Shown piece by piece: positions 52,618 to 61,281 of a DNA stretch of 64,000 nt. The stretch spans positions 35,927 through 99,926 of the forward strand of contig DIKQ01000002.1 of assembly GCA_002424605.1 (NCBI GenBank). Direction: 5' to 3'. The DNA is from Cloacimonetes bacterium UBA5614 (GTDB taxonomy: Bacteria > Cloacimonadota > Cloacimonadia > Cloacimonadales > Cloacimonadaceae). A program made the translations under genes and the position numbers. Within the stretch, counting starts at the first letter, position 1, and the number at the start of each line of letters is the position of its first letter. Under the pieces are notes generated by a model. It searched no databases and was not told the DNA's origin. It was given only the letters and a program-made list of their open reading frames with translations.

Positions 52618-52624
52618 AGCAGGG

Positions 52625-55258
52625 ATGAAAAAGGTAAAGCCGGAAGACGCCAAAATCACCCCGATGCTGAAACAGTATCTGGAGGTGAAAAGAGCTCATC
52701 CGGACAAGCTGGTTCTTTTCAGGATGGGGGATTTTTACGAGACGTTTTTTGAGGATGCCTACACCTCCTCCAAAGTTTTGAACATTACCCTGACCACACG
52801 TAACAAGAATAACGATAATCCCGTTCCTTTAGCCGGATTTCCCTACCATGCCCTGGACAACTATCTGGATAAGCTGATAAAAGCAGGGCTGAAAGTAGCC
52901 ATCTGCGAGCAGGTGGAAGACCCCAAGACCGCTGTGGGCATTGTAAAAAGGGATATCACGGAGATAATCACCCCGGGAGCAATTCTCGACCAGAACCTGA
53001 TTGATAAGCATGAGAACAACTTCCTCTGCAGCGTTTACTTTGAGAAAAACGAGGATGTGATAGGTCTTGCCGCTCTGGATATCTCTACGGCGGATTTCCG
53101 CTTCACCGAGCTTAATGGGGAAGACTTTACCAATGAAGTGCTTCACCTGCATCCTGCGGAAATCATCGTCAGCAGTACAACGGCGGAAAAATGGCTGCTG
53201 GAAAAGCTGGGCGAGTTCAAGCCGGCTGTCACGGTTTTTGAAAGCTGGCAATTCCAGTCCGGCGAAGCCATCCAGCTTCTCAAAAAGCACTTCAAGGTAA
53301 AATCACTGGAAAGCTTCGGGGCTCATAACAAAAACATCGGAGCTACGGCTGCCGGAGCTGCCCTGGCATATGTCCAGTCACTATACAAAGACAATCTTCA
53401 ACACATTTCGTCGCTTCACTATTATTCCCTCAGCAGTTTTATGCAGTTGGACGAGGTGACACGGCGCAATCTGGAACTGATGAAGTCCATGCGTTATGGC
53501 AACCGAAGCGGAAGCCTGGTGGATATCATTGACCAGACCCTGACGCCGATGGGTTCGCGCCTGCTGCAGTATTGGTTGCTCAACCCCTTGCTGGACACAG
53601 GTGAAATCATAGGCAGGCAGGACATTATCGCAATCCTGATGGCAGGTTTCCCATATCTGAAAGATCTGCGGGTAAAGCTGAGGGATGTGGGAGACATCAG
53701 CCGCCTGATATCCAAGATTGGCTCCATGCGTATCAACCCGCGGGAAATCATGGCATTGCAATCATATTTCCTGGTGCTGAAAGAGGTGAGTTCCATCCTG
53801 AAAGACTTCAGGGGAGATATTACCACATTTTGGGCAGAGCAAATCAACACCTTTGAAGATTTAACAGACAAGATAGAGGCTGCTTTCAACGAAAAGCCGC
53901 CCCTGAACATCACAGAGGGCGGAATTTTCAGAAGCGGATACCATCCCGAACTGGATGAATTGCTCTCAATAAGCCATGACGGTAAAACCTGGATTGCGCA
54001 ATTGGAAGACGATGAGCGCAAAAAGACAGGGATTCCAACCCTGAAGATAGGGTATAACAAGGTTTTTGGCTATTACATTGAAGTTACAACTGCACACCGC
54101 AGCAAGGTGCCGGATTACTACATCGGCAAGCAGACCCTGGTCAACGCCGAGCGTTTTATTTCACCCCGGCTGAAAGAGTATGAGGCCAAGGTGCTGAGTG
54201 CGGAAGAACGCATCAAAAGCCTGGAATATGAGCTTTTCAAGGAGTTCAGGTCTTTTCTGGCGGAGCAGATACCACGCCTGCAGAAGCTGTCCGAAATCGT
54301 AGCCCTCATTGATGCTTTTGGCAGCCTGGCTTTCCTGGCTCACCAGAACAACTATTGCCGTCCCGTCTTCACAGAAGAACGGATACTGGATATCCAAAAC
54401 GGACGCCACCCTGTGATAGAGAAGCTGCTGGTTTCTGAAGAGTTTATACCCAATGACACGGTGCTAAACAGCGAGGACAACAGGATTGCCATCATCACAG
54501 GACCCAATATGGCAGGTAAATCCACCTATCTGAGGCAAATCGGCCTGATTGTAATCCTGGCGCAGATGGGCAGCTTTGTGCCTGCTACAGGAGTGCAAAT
54601 GCCGGTGTTTGACAGGATTTTTACCCGGGTGGGAGCTTCTGACAACCTGGCACAAGGGCAGAGCACATTCCTGGTGGAAATGATAGAAACTGCCAATATC
54701 CTGCATTCGGCTACTCCGGCTTCCCTGATACTGCTGGATGAGATTGGACGGGGAACTTCCACCTTTGATGGCTTGAGCCTGGCTTGGGCGATAGTGGAAT
54801 ACATAGAGAAACTGGTATCCGCTATGACTTTGTTTGCCACCCATTACCACGAACTGACCGAACTGGAAAATCTCTATCCCGCCGTGAAGAATTATAACAT
54901 TGCAGTCAAGGAATGGCAGGACCAGATGATATTCCTCCGCAGGATTGAAAGGGGTGGGGCAGACCAGAGTTATGGTATCCAGGTTGCACGTCTGGCAGGA
55001 ATCCCGGATAAGGTGGTGCGCCGTGCTAAAGACATCCTGAAAAACCTGGAAGAGCATGAAATCAGTCCGCAGGGTCTTACCAACACCATCCGCAAGAAAC
55101 TGAACCTGAGCATCCCCCAGATGGAAATCTTTGAAGTGCTGCTGGATAAGACAGAGGAGAAGGATACTTTCATCCAGGAAATAAAAAACCTTGACCTGAA
55201 TGAGATGACTCCTATACAGGCATGGCAGTACCTGAAAGATTTGCAGAACAGGATTTAA
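52625..55258 (+). CDS. mutS: DNA mismatch repair protein MutS
   Basis: 877 residues from ATG 52625. Mismatch-binding domain with the Phe-x-Glu motif (FRMGDFYETFFEDA), connector and lever domains, and an ABC-type ATPase with Walker A GPNMAGKST (residues 626-634), the IFTRVGASDNLAQGQSTFLVEM signature and Walker B LLDEIGRGTSTFDG. The open frame continues upstream into the 11-bp-unit block, but that part is not MutS sequence. No mutL is nearby. Confidence 0.97.
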   Translation: MKKVKPEDAKITPMLKQYLEVKRAHPDKLVLFRMGDFYETFFEDAYTSSKVLNITLTTRNKNNDNPVPLAGFPYHALDNYLDKLIKAGLKVAICEQVEDPKTAVGIVKRDITEIITPGAILDQNLIDKHENNFLCSVYFEKNEDVIGLAALDISTADFRFTELNGEDFTNEVLHLHPAEIIVSSTTAEKWLLEKLGEFKPAVTVFESWQFQSGEAIQLLKKHFKVKSLESFGAHNKNIGATAAGAALAYVQSLYKDNLQHISSLHYYSLSSFMQLDEVTRRNLELMKSMRYGNRSGSLVDIIDQTLTPMGSRLLQYWLLNPLLDTGEIIGRQDIIAILMAGFPYLKDLRVKLRDVGDISRLISKIGSMRINPREIMALQSYFLVLKEVSSILKDFRGDITTFWAEQINTFEDLTDKIEAAFNEKPPLNITEGGIFRSGYHPELDELLSISHDGKTWIAQLEDDERKKTGIPTLKIGYNKVFGYYIEVTTAHRSKVPDYYIGKQTLVNAERFISPRLKEYEAKVLSAEERIKSLEYELFKEFRSFLAEQIPRLQKLSEIVALIDAFGSLAFLAHQNNYCRPVFTEERILDIQNGRHPVIEKLLVSEEFIPNDTVLNSEDNRIAIITGPNMAGKSTYLRQIGLIVILAQMGSFVPATGVQMPVFDRIFTRVGASDNLAQGQSTFLVEMIETANILHSATPASLILLDEIGRGTSTFDGLSLAWAIVEYIEKLVSAMTLFATHYHELTELENLYPAVKNYNIAVKEWQDQMIFLRRIERGGADQSYGIQVARLAGIPDKVVRRAKDILKNLEEHEISPQGLTNTIRKKLNLSIPQMEIFEVLLDKTEEKDTFIQEIKNLDLNEMTPIQAWQYLKDLQNRI

Positions 55259-55280
55259 CATAGTTAGAGAAGGCATTATT

Positions 55281-57041
55281 ATGACAACACAAAAAAGAAC
55301 ACATTGTTGCGGAAAGAGATTGATTCCGCTGACGCTAAAAGCCATCATCAGCCTGGTCCTGCTGTTTGTCATTGGCTGCTCCATGCAGCGTGGCAGCAGT
55401 GCCGGCAGGATAAACGGCGTATACATCAAAAGACAGGACTTCATGACGTCCCTGCGTGGTCACTATTCAGGTTTTATGCTGGAAAAGGACCGGTCTCCCG
55501 ATGAAAGCGAAAAACGGGAACTGTACAGACAAGCATGGAGGAGTATAGCTATCCATGTGATTCTTAAGGATTACTTTAAGCAATACCAGATTAGTGTAAC
55601 GCCCAAAGAGGTTATTGATACCCTCCTGAATAACGTGCCACCTTCAATTGAAAAAGCTCCAGTGTTCCAGACCAATGGCGTCTTTGACAGGACAAAGTAT
55701 GTGAAAGAACTTCTTAACGATAACTCAAATCAACTAAACTGGCTGAAATCGCATTACTATGAGTATTATGTGCCATTGGCCAAACTAAAGCTGGAATTGC
55801 AGAAAAAAGGGATAATCAACAAGAAAGAATTGGCAACCCTCAGCAAAGTACTGAACAGCTCTACAGACATTGACTGGATAGTATTTGACCCCGCCCGGGC
55901 AGATGTAAAAGTGTCACAGGCGGATATAGATAACTACTACCTTAGCAACCAAAAGAAATATGAGATAAAACCTACTATCAGGCTCGGCTGGGCTGCCGTT
56001 CCCATCAAATTGAGCCAGGACGACGTCATTGCGACAAAAAACAGGATAGACTCCATTTATTATGAGATGTACAATGGGAAATCCTATGCACTGATGGTGG
56101 AGCGGTTTTCCCAGTCTCCCACATTCGTCTCAGGCGGTTCACTTGGTTTCAAAAAGATGGATGAATTGCCAGAAGTTGTCTACAAAGCAATATCCGGATT
56201 GAATAAAAACGACATTACCCGTCCCGTCAGAGTTGAGAATACCTGGGTTATCTATCAAATGGTGGAGAGAACCCAAAACCTGGTAAAACTCAACGAACTG
56301 GTGTTGAACATACTTCCCGGCACAGTTACCAGAAGCCTGACCCAAGACACGGCAATTCACCTGAGAGACCTCGCTCAGCAACTGGGACTTGCCACTGCTG
56401 CCCAGGAGATGAATCTCCGCTATAGAACAACGGGAACCGTTCCCAAAGATTCTCTGTGGCTGGCGGATGGCGACGTCAGTTCTTACATAACTAACAGGGC
56501 ATTTACCCAAAAAGCAGGCTCGCTGCTGGAACCGGTTTATTCCGAGAGGATGCAGGTCTGGATTGTGGCAGAAGTGATAGATGTACAACCCTTTAAATAT
56601 AAGTCAGTTTTCAGTGTGAGTGACGAGATATCTGCGCACATCCTGCAGGAAAAGCAGAAAGCAAAAACCTTGGAGGATGCCAGAAACTGGGCTCAGCAAT
56701 ATAAAACGAAACAATTGGATATGGCAAAACAATTTGGCTATGAGATTGTCAGCACACCCGCCATAGATATAAACGGTACAGTTTTGTCTGAACACATCAG
56801 GAAAATCTATGTCGGGATTATCAATGATTATGAGGGGAAAAAAGCTCCATCTCCCAGTCTGCTGGGCAATTATGTCCTGCTACCGGTTGTTTCCAGAACA
56901 TATGATATAAACCCGCCCAGATTTCTCCAGAATGACGTCCGCAAGTATTTCTTTGACAATATCAACCCGGACTGGTTTGACAAGTGGCTGGAAGATGAAC
57001 TGAGAAAAGCGGATATCAGTATCTGGTTTACATATCCTTGA
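55281..57041 (+). CDS. PpiC/SurA-like peptidyl-prolyl isomerase lipoprotein
   Basis: 586 residues: hydrophobic leader and lipobox VIGC (acylated Cys33), a SurA N-domain-like region (RINGVYIKRQDFM...) and a parvulin domain around residues 230-335 (FSQSPTFVSGGSLGFKKMDELPEVVYKAISGLNKNDITRPVRVENTWVIYQ in pieces). A second, less clear domain follows. It is probably an outer- or inner-membrane-anchored chaperone for barrel proteins. It starts 22 bp after mutS. Confidence 0.84.
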   Translation: MTTQKRTHCCGKRLIPLTLKAIISLVLLFVIGCSMQRGSSAGRINGVYIKRQDFMTSLRGHYSGFMLEKDRSPDESEKRELYRQAWRSIAIHVILKDYFKQYQISVTPKEVIDTLLNNVPPSIEKAPVFQTNGVFDRTKYVKELLNDNSNQLNWLKSHYYEYYVPLAKLKLELQKKGIINKKELATLSKVLNSSTDIDWIVFDPARADVKVSQADIDNYYLSNQKKYEIKPTIRLGWAAVPIKLSQDDVIATKNRIDSIYYEMYNGKSYALMVERFSQSPTFVSGGSLGFKKMDELPEVVYKAISGLNKNDITRPVRVENTWVIYQMVERTQNLVKLNELVLNILPGTVTRSLTQDTAIHLRDLAQQLGLATAAQEMNLRYRTTGTVPKDSLWLADGDVSSYITNRAFTQKAGSLLEPVYSERMQVWIVAEVIDVQPFKYKSVFSVSDEISAHILQEKQKAKTLEDARNWAQQYKTKQLDMAKQFGYEIVSTPAIDINGTVLSEHIRKIYVGIINDYEGKKAPSPSLLGNYVLLPVVSRTYDINPPRFLQNDVRKYFFDNINPDWFDKWLEDELRKADISIWFTYP

Positions 57042-57101
57042 TAATCCTACACCATGACTAGAGGTCGGGAGAAAACTCTCAGGATTGGGATTACTTTTTG
57101 C

Positions 57102-57129
57102 TTGACATAAGATTGACTCTTATTATGTT
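57102..57129 (+). promoter_or_regulatory. Candidate sigma70 promoter
   Basis: TTGACA, 16-bp spacer, TATGTT, about 20 bp before the start at 57150. It has the same composition as the aroA candidate at 20019. Confidence 0.4.
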
Positions 57130-57149
57130 TACATTTAGAGGTAATATAA

Positions 57150-57857
57150 ATGAAAGGTATTGTATTGGTTCTGCTGCTAAGCGGAATTGTAATGCTCTCC
57201 GGAATATCAATATACGACATACAGTATACAACCAACCCCGGCAGAGATAATACCTATCCTTCCAAGTATGCCGGTAAAGCTGTTACAGTGGAAGGTATTG
57301 TTACTGCTATCAATTTCAAGCCAGGCGGATTCTTTATCAGCGAACCTGCCGGAGGACCCTGGAGAGGCATCTTTATCAAAACAGGCATTTCTAGCGTTCA
57401 AATCGGCGACAAGGTCATCCTGCAGGGAACTGTGGATGAATACTTCGGTATGACCTGTATCCAGGATGTCAAAGCTCTGACCGTCAGGGATACGAACCAG
57501 CCTGTTCCTTTTGCCAATCAGGTTACAACCGGCCAGATAACCACACCTGACCAGGCCGAAGCCTATGAAAGCACATTAGTCAGAGTTCAGAATGCTACGT
57601 TCGTGCAAAGCCGCGGAAATGGTATGAGGTTCACTATCAATGACGGCTCTGGTGCTTGTAGCGTGAGGGATAACTTTGATTTTGAAATGAACAGAAAACT
57701 AAAATCAGGCGAGGTTTTTAGCGCTTTCAACGGTGTTGTCTGTTATGCATTTGGCGAGTATTCGATAAATCCACGGTCATCGACAGACTTCCTGGTTATG
57801 GCTCCCGTGTTTAACCAAAACCGTTCCTGGGGCCGCATCAAATCAATTTATAAGTAA
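57150..57857 (+). CDS. Secreted OB-fold protein, paralogue of the 27387 N-terminus
   Basis: Signal peptide (MKGIVLVLLLSGIVMLSG) followed by the same SIYDIQYTT opening and OB-like domain as the protein at 27387: (V/S)TVEGIVTA...GPWRGIF(I/V)...QIGDKV...GTV(D/N)E, but without the cohesin and FlgD parts. 235 residues. The domain resembles the OB-folds beside extracellular nucleases, but no nuclease domain is present. Function unknown. Confidence 0.78.
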   Translation: MKGIVLVLLLSGIVMLSGISIYDIQYTTNPGRDNTYPSKYAGKAVTVEGIVTAINFKPGGFFISEPAGGPWRGIFIKTGISSVQIGDKVILQGTVDEYFGMTCIQDVKALTVRDTNQPVPFANQVTTGQITTPDQAEAYESTLVRVQNATFVQSRGNGMRFTINDGSGACSVRDNFDFEMNRKLKSGEVFSAFNGVVCYAFGEYSINPRSSTDFLVMAPVFNQNRSWGRIKSIYK

Positions 57858-57871
57858 GAAAGGAGTAAGTC

Positions 57872-58240
57872 ATGAAGTTCTTCAAAACACTTTTTGTAGT
57901 AGGCGGAACGGCTCTTGCCGGGTATTTCGGACTCAAACTGTACAAGATTGTCAGCAACATCACCAAACTTCATAAGTCACTGCCGGAGTTTTTAAATAAC
58001 GTTTATGGGGAAAAACCAGCCCTGCATATAAACCATAATCTCAAATCCGCAGCCATCAAAGTCGGATTTACCCAGGAAGTCCTTGATAAGCACAATGACA
58101 TTGAAAATACAATCCGTGAATACATAGATGATTTCTACCCTGAACTGGCTAAGAGTACGATTACTATTGAGCTTTTCATAAAGTCTGAGATGACAGCAGA
58201 AGAAAGCTGCTGCTCGGATGAAGAGGAAAAGGAAGACTAA
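57872..58240 (+). CDS. Small single-TM protein (YtxH-like)
   Basis: 122 residues: an N-terminal hydrophobic segment (FKTLFVVGGTALAGYFGLKLYKIV), then a soluble domain ending in an acidic tail with a Cys pair (SCCSDEEEKED). The Gly-rich membrane segment resembles YtxH-type proteins, but that link is weak. A Shine-Dalgarno (AAGGAG) precedes it and a terminator follows. Confidence 0.6.
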   Translation: MKFFKTLFVVGGTALAGYFGLKLYKIVSNITKLHKSLPEFLNNVYGEKPALHINHNLKSAAIKVGFTQEVLDKHNDIENTIREYIDDFYPELAKSTITIELFIKSEMTAEESCCSDEEEKED

Positions 58241-58261
58241 GACAAAGGTTACGTTTTTTTA

Positions 58262-58288
58262 GGGTGTCGGAAACGGCACCCTTTTTTT
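58262..58288 (+). terminator. Rho-independent terminator
   Basis: GGGTGTCG pairs with CGGCACCC (one G-U) around GAAA, followed by seven T. The T run overlaps the stop codon of the convergent gene at 58287. Confidence 0.88.
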
Positions 58289-58850
58289 ATTGGAATACGA
58301 TTACACCTGTCTGGCAAAGAGCGGTAACAGCAGCAGCAGCCAGCAGCACGCCGATGAAAATGAACAGCATCGACTTCCAGAACCTGATGCCAAAAATATT
58401 CGCGGCAAAAGAGCCAGTCCACGCTCCTGTCCCGGGCAGGGGAATGCCTACGAACATTGTAAGCCCGATTGCTTTGTATTGTTCTATCAGTCTGCCCCTT
58501 TTCCGGGTTCTTCTGAACAGCCATTCAGTAAAAGCTAACCCGGTTTTGTTTGTTCTCAGGATTGCAAAAACCCCATCCATAAAAAGCAGGACAAAAGGTA
58601 TGGGCAGCATATTGCCGATTATTGATAAAATGGCGGCCTTGAACCAACTGAACTTAAACAAAAAGATTCCCACCGGGATAGCGCCACGCAATTCGATAAC
58701 CGGCAACATGGAGATAATCACTACAATCAGCTCCCGGGATAGGTTATTCGCCTCCAGCCAGGTAACCAGATTAGTGCGCACTCCGGATGCCGCAGCCAAG
58801 GGGAGGGCAGCTAATATCATCAGCAACAGCGTAAGATATCTTTTTTTCAT
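58287..58850 (-). CDS. COG2426-type small membrane protein (putative small multidrug export)
   Basis: 187 residues with about five membrane segments. The SMLPVIELRGAIPVGIFLF and MFVGIPLPGTGAWTGSFAANIFGI motifs are the two halves of the small-multidrug-export/DUF (COG2426) family, related to the DedA fold. A basic loop (RRTRKRGRLIEQYKAIG) lies between them. The transport function is only a family label. Confidence 0.85.
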   Translation of the reverse strand: MKKRYLTLLLMILAALPLAAASGVRTNLVTWLEANNLSRELIVVIISMLPVIELRGAIPVGIFLFKFSWFKAAILSIIGNMLPIPFVLLFMDGVFAILRTNKTGLAFTEWLFRRTRKRGRLIEQYKAIGLTMFVGIPLPGTGAWTGSFAANIFGIRFWKSMLFIFIGVLLAAAAVTALCQTGVIVFQ

Positions 58851-58951
58851 ACTATATTAAAGTCTCCGGGAATGAACTTTCAACCTGCTGTGTTTTGTCA
58901 ACAGAATAGATAACGGGTCTCTTGTAATGGCAGTTTGTATTATTTACTTGA

Positions 58952-58965
58952 CTTTCTATAGAAAG
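58952..58965 (+). promoter_or_regulatory. Perfect 14-bp palindrome, candidate operator
   Basis: CTTTCTATAGAAAG is self-complementary. It overlaps the end of a TTGACT hexamer (58948-58953) and lies 42 bp before the lipoprotein start at 59008, the position expected for a repressor site in a promoter. No regulator is encoded next to it. Confidence 0.4.
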
Positions 58966-59007
58966 TGAAAAATGTAGAAACAAATTATATTCTGGAGAGG
59001 AGGCTAC

Positions 59008-60480
59008 ATGAAGTTTAAAGTACAAATCCTGCTTTTACTTCTTGCGATTGTCTTGATTATCGGATGCAGCAAGGATGATTCAACATCTAATAATAAGCTA
59101 CCCTATTTTGATTCCCCGGTTCAGATTGCAGCAGTATCAGTCAAAGGGCATGATGTGGCTGCCGGCATATTTGTTATTGACCCCAATGACAAAAAAGTAG
59201 CAGCCCGGTTTGATTGGGGCGATGGAAACATCTCTGATTACTCCGGCTTTGTAGATAGCGGAGTAGCGATTTTGGCGCATCATACTTATACCCAGACAGG
59301 GTTTTACAACGTCAAGGCCTATGCCAAAAACGAATCCGGTCAGGAAACAGGAATCTGGTCCACTGCAACCCGCATCCAGATTATCAATACCGGAGAGCCG
59401 TATGCCCAGGGTATCCTTCAATCCAAGACTGAGATGACTGTCGGAAATTCCATCACAGTCAGCGCTATGTTGGAAGAGCTGGCAGGGTTCCAGGTGCAGG
59501 CACGGGTTGATTGGGCGGATGGCATGATTTCCGCCTGGTCTGATCTGACTGACCCCAGCACAGTACATACTTTCACGCATACCTACAACCAGGTCGGCAC
59601 ATACCAGATACTTATTCAGGCGCGCTCTTCCGTGGATTCGCTTTCAGTATGGTATGAAACGCCCACAGAATTGCATGTGTATAATCCTCCCCCTGCCAAT
59701 GAACTTGTTATGATTCCCGCCGGTACATTTGTTATGGGTTCTCTGCACGTTAATGCGCTCGTAAATGAAGCTCCACTCGATACTGTTGATGTGGAAGCAT
59801 TCTATATGTCCAAATTTGAAATATCACAGGCCGAATGGATGGCTGTCATGGGCAGCAATCCAGCGCATTTCTATGAATTAAACCAGGAAATAAATGCCCC
59901 GGTTGAAAATGTGGATTGGTATGATTGCCTTGAATACTGCAACAGACGCAGTGTAATGGAAGGCCTCACACCCGTTTACAGTATTAATGGCGAAACAGAT
60001 TATACATTGTGGCCTGCAAACTGGAATCCGGCTTTCCCTGATACCAGCGCTTACCAGAACCAGATTGCCTGCGATTTTTCCGCTAATGGTTACAGGCTCC
60101 CGACTGAAGCTGAATGGGAATATGCAGCTAAGGCAGGGACAAACAGCACCTACAGCGGGACGAATAGTTTCTCAGAACTTGTTAACTATGCCTGGTATGG
60201 CATTTATCCTTACCAGACTCATATCGTTGGCCTTAAGCAGCCCAATGCCTGGGGTCTTTATGATATGACCGGCAACGTCTGGGAATGGTGCTGGGATGCT
60301 TACAGATTGTATCCCGGAAACACTGCTCTGCTAAATGCTGATAGCCGTAGCCTGAGAATCGGTCGTGGCGGTGCATGGAACAGCGCAAGTTCCGGACTCA
60401 GAACATCATACCGCAATACGCTCAAACCATCGCTCAAGACTTTTGTGCACGGGTTGAGAGTAGTCAGAACTGCTCAATAA
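59008..60480 (+). CDS. Lipoprotein with two PKD domains and a formylglycine-enzyme-like domain
   Basis: Lipobox LIIGC (Cys20). Two PKD-type Ig domains (ARFDWGDGNISDYSGF...HHTYTQTGFYNVKAYA and ARVDWADGMISAWSDL...HTYNQVGTYQILIQA). Residues about 230-490 are an FGE/SUMF1-type fold (MIPAGTFVMGS, NGYRLPTEAEWEYAAKAG, YDMTGNVWEWCWD, RGGAWNSASSGLRTSYRN). The two catalytic cysteines expected after RGG in true formylglycine-generating enzymes are absent, so it is probably a surface binding protein, not an enzyme. Confidence 0.88.
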   Translation: MKFKVQILLLLLAIVLIIGCSKDDSTSNNKLPYFDSPVQIAAVSVKGHDVAAGIFVIDPNDKKVAARFDWGDGNISDYSGFVDSGVAILAHHTYTQTGFYNVKAYAKNESGQETGIWSTATRIQIINTGEPYAQGILQSKTEMTVGNSITVSAMLEELAGFQVQARVDWADGMISAWSDLTDPSTVHTFTHTYNQVGTYQILIQARSSVDSLSVWYETPTELHVYNPPPANELVMIPAGTFVMGSLHVNALVNEAPLDTVDVEAFYMSKFEISQAEWMAVMGSNPAHFYELNQEINAPVENVDWYDCLEYCNRRSVMEGLTPVYSINGETDYTLWPANWNPAFPDTSAYQNQIACDFSANGYRLPTEAEWEYAAKAGTNSTYSGTNSFSELVNYAWYGIYPYQTHIVGLKQPNAWGLYDMTGNVWEWCWDAYRLYPGNTALLNADSRSLRIGRGGAWNSASSGLRTSYRNTLKPSLKTFVHGLRVVRTAQ

Positions 60481-60505
60481 AATACAGAAGTTAATGTGAT
60501 AATAA

Positions 60506-60533
60506 GGACTGTCGATTACGGCAGTCCTTTTTT
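60506..60533 (+). terminator. Rho-independent terminator
   Basis: GGACTGTCG pairs with CGGCAGTCC (one G-U) around ATTA, followed by six T. It overlaps the stop of the convergent recO gene. Confidence 0.87.
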
Positions 60534-61281
60534 ATTTGGGCTCGAAGAATTGCAGGCTGTTCAGGGTAACTTTTCTATGGAATTGCAGGCTCAAATAATG
60601 CAGGAAAAAGCTGTTGACCTGCTTTGCAGTTTCAGGCGTTATAACCAGGTCGTTCAGATAGTTTCCGATGACGGGCAGCAGTTTAATGACAACGCTTGCC
60701 TCAGTCTCCAGGGAGTTTGCCACAGGCAGTTCCGCCAGGCACTTATGGCATACCAGCAGGCCGCAGTCAGTAGTGTAACCTGCGGGTCTTTCCATTTTGC
60801 TGTGGCAACAAGAGCAGTTTTCCAAATCAACCGGGATTCCCAGCAGTTTGTTCAAATGAAGCAGATAACGCCAGAAGATGGCGACGGGATTATAAGTCAC
60901 GCTTTTCTGGTAATTTAGATACTGCTTCATGGCTTTGTAAAACAAGGGCACTTCATCGTCAGGAAGTATCAGTTTTGTGAGGATTTCCGCTCCGGCTTGG
61001 GCTGCAAACCAGTTTTCCAGAGGTAAATCGGTGGGGTATTCGTCAATCAGGGTCATTTCCGACAGCGTATGAATCCCGGAAGGGGAAGGCGACGTGACCA
61101 CAAACTCATATTCGTTTAATACGTTGAGCAGATAATCCCGGTGTTCTTTGCCCTTTCTCAGCCCCTTTGCCAGGATGGAAATCTGTCCGTGTGTATCAGA
61201 AAACACCTGCATCAGGACGCTTGTTTCACTGTATGGCTGTTTTTTCAGAAGATAACAATTAGTCTTGGATTTACTTGCCAT
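60532..61281 (-). CDS. recO: DNA repair protein RecO
   Basis: 249 residues: N-terminal OB-fold (CYLLKKQPYSETSVLMQVFSDTHGQISILAKGLRKGK), helical middle and a zinc motif (CSCCHSK...CGLLVCHKC). It mediates RecA loading with RecR. It overlaps the upstream NFACT gene by 11 nt and is cotranscribed with it. Confidence 0.93.
   Translation of the reverse strand: MASKSKTNCYLLKKQPYSETSVLMQVFSDTHGQISILAKGLRKGKEHRDYLLNVLNEYEFVVTSPSPSGIHTLSEMTLIDEYPTDLPLENWFAAQAGAEILTKLILPDDEVPLFYKAMKQYLNYQKSVTYNPVAIFWRYLLHLNKLLGIPVDLENCSCCHSKMERPAGYTTDCGLLVCHKCLAELPVANSLETEASVVIKLLPVIGNYLNDLVITPETAKQVNSFFLHYLSLQFHRKVTLNSLQFFEPK

Noticed and set aside
52553..52624. Upstream extension of mutS
   Set aside because: The added residues encode block F and do not resemble MutS; ATG 52625 gives the normal N-terminus.
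54464..55444. 326-codon open frame antisense to mutS
   Set aside because: Shadow of the MutS ATPase region; no recognisable protein features.
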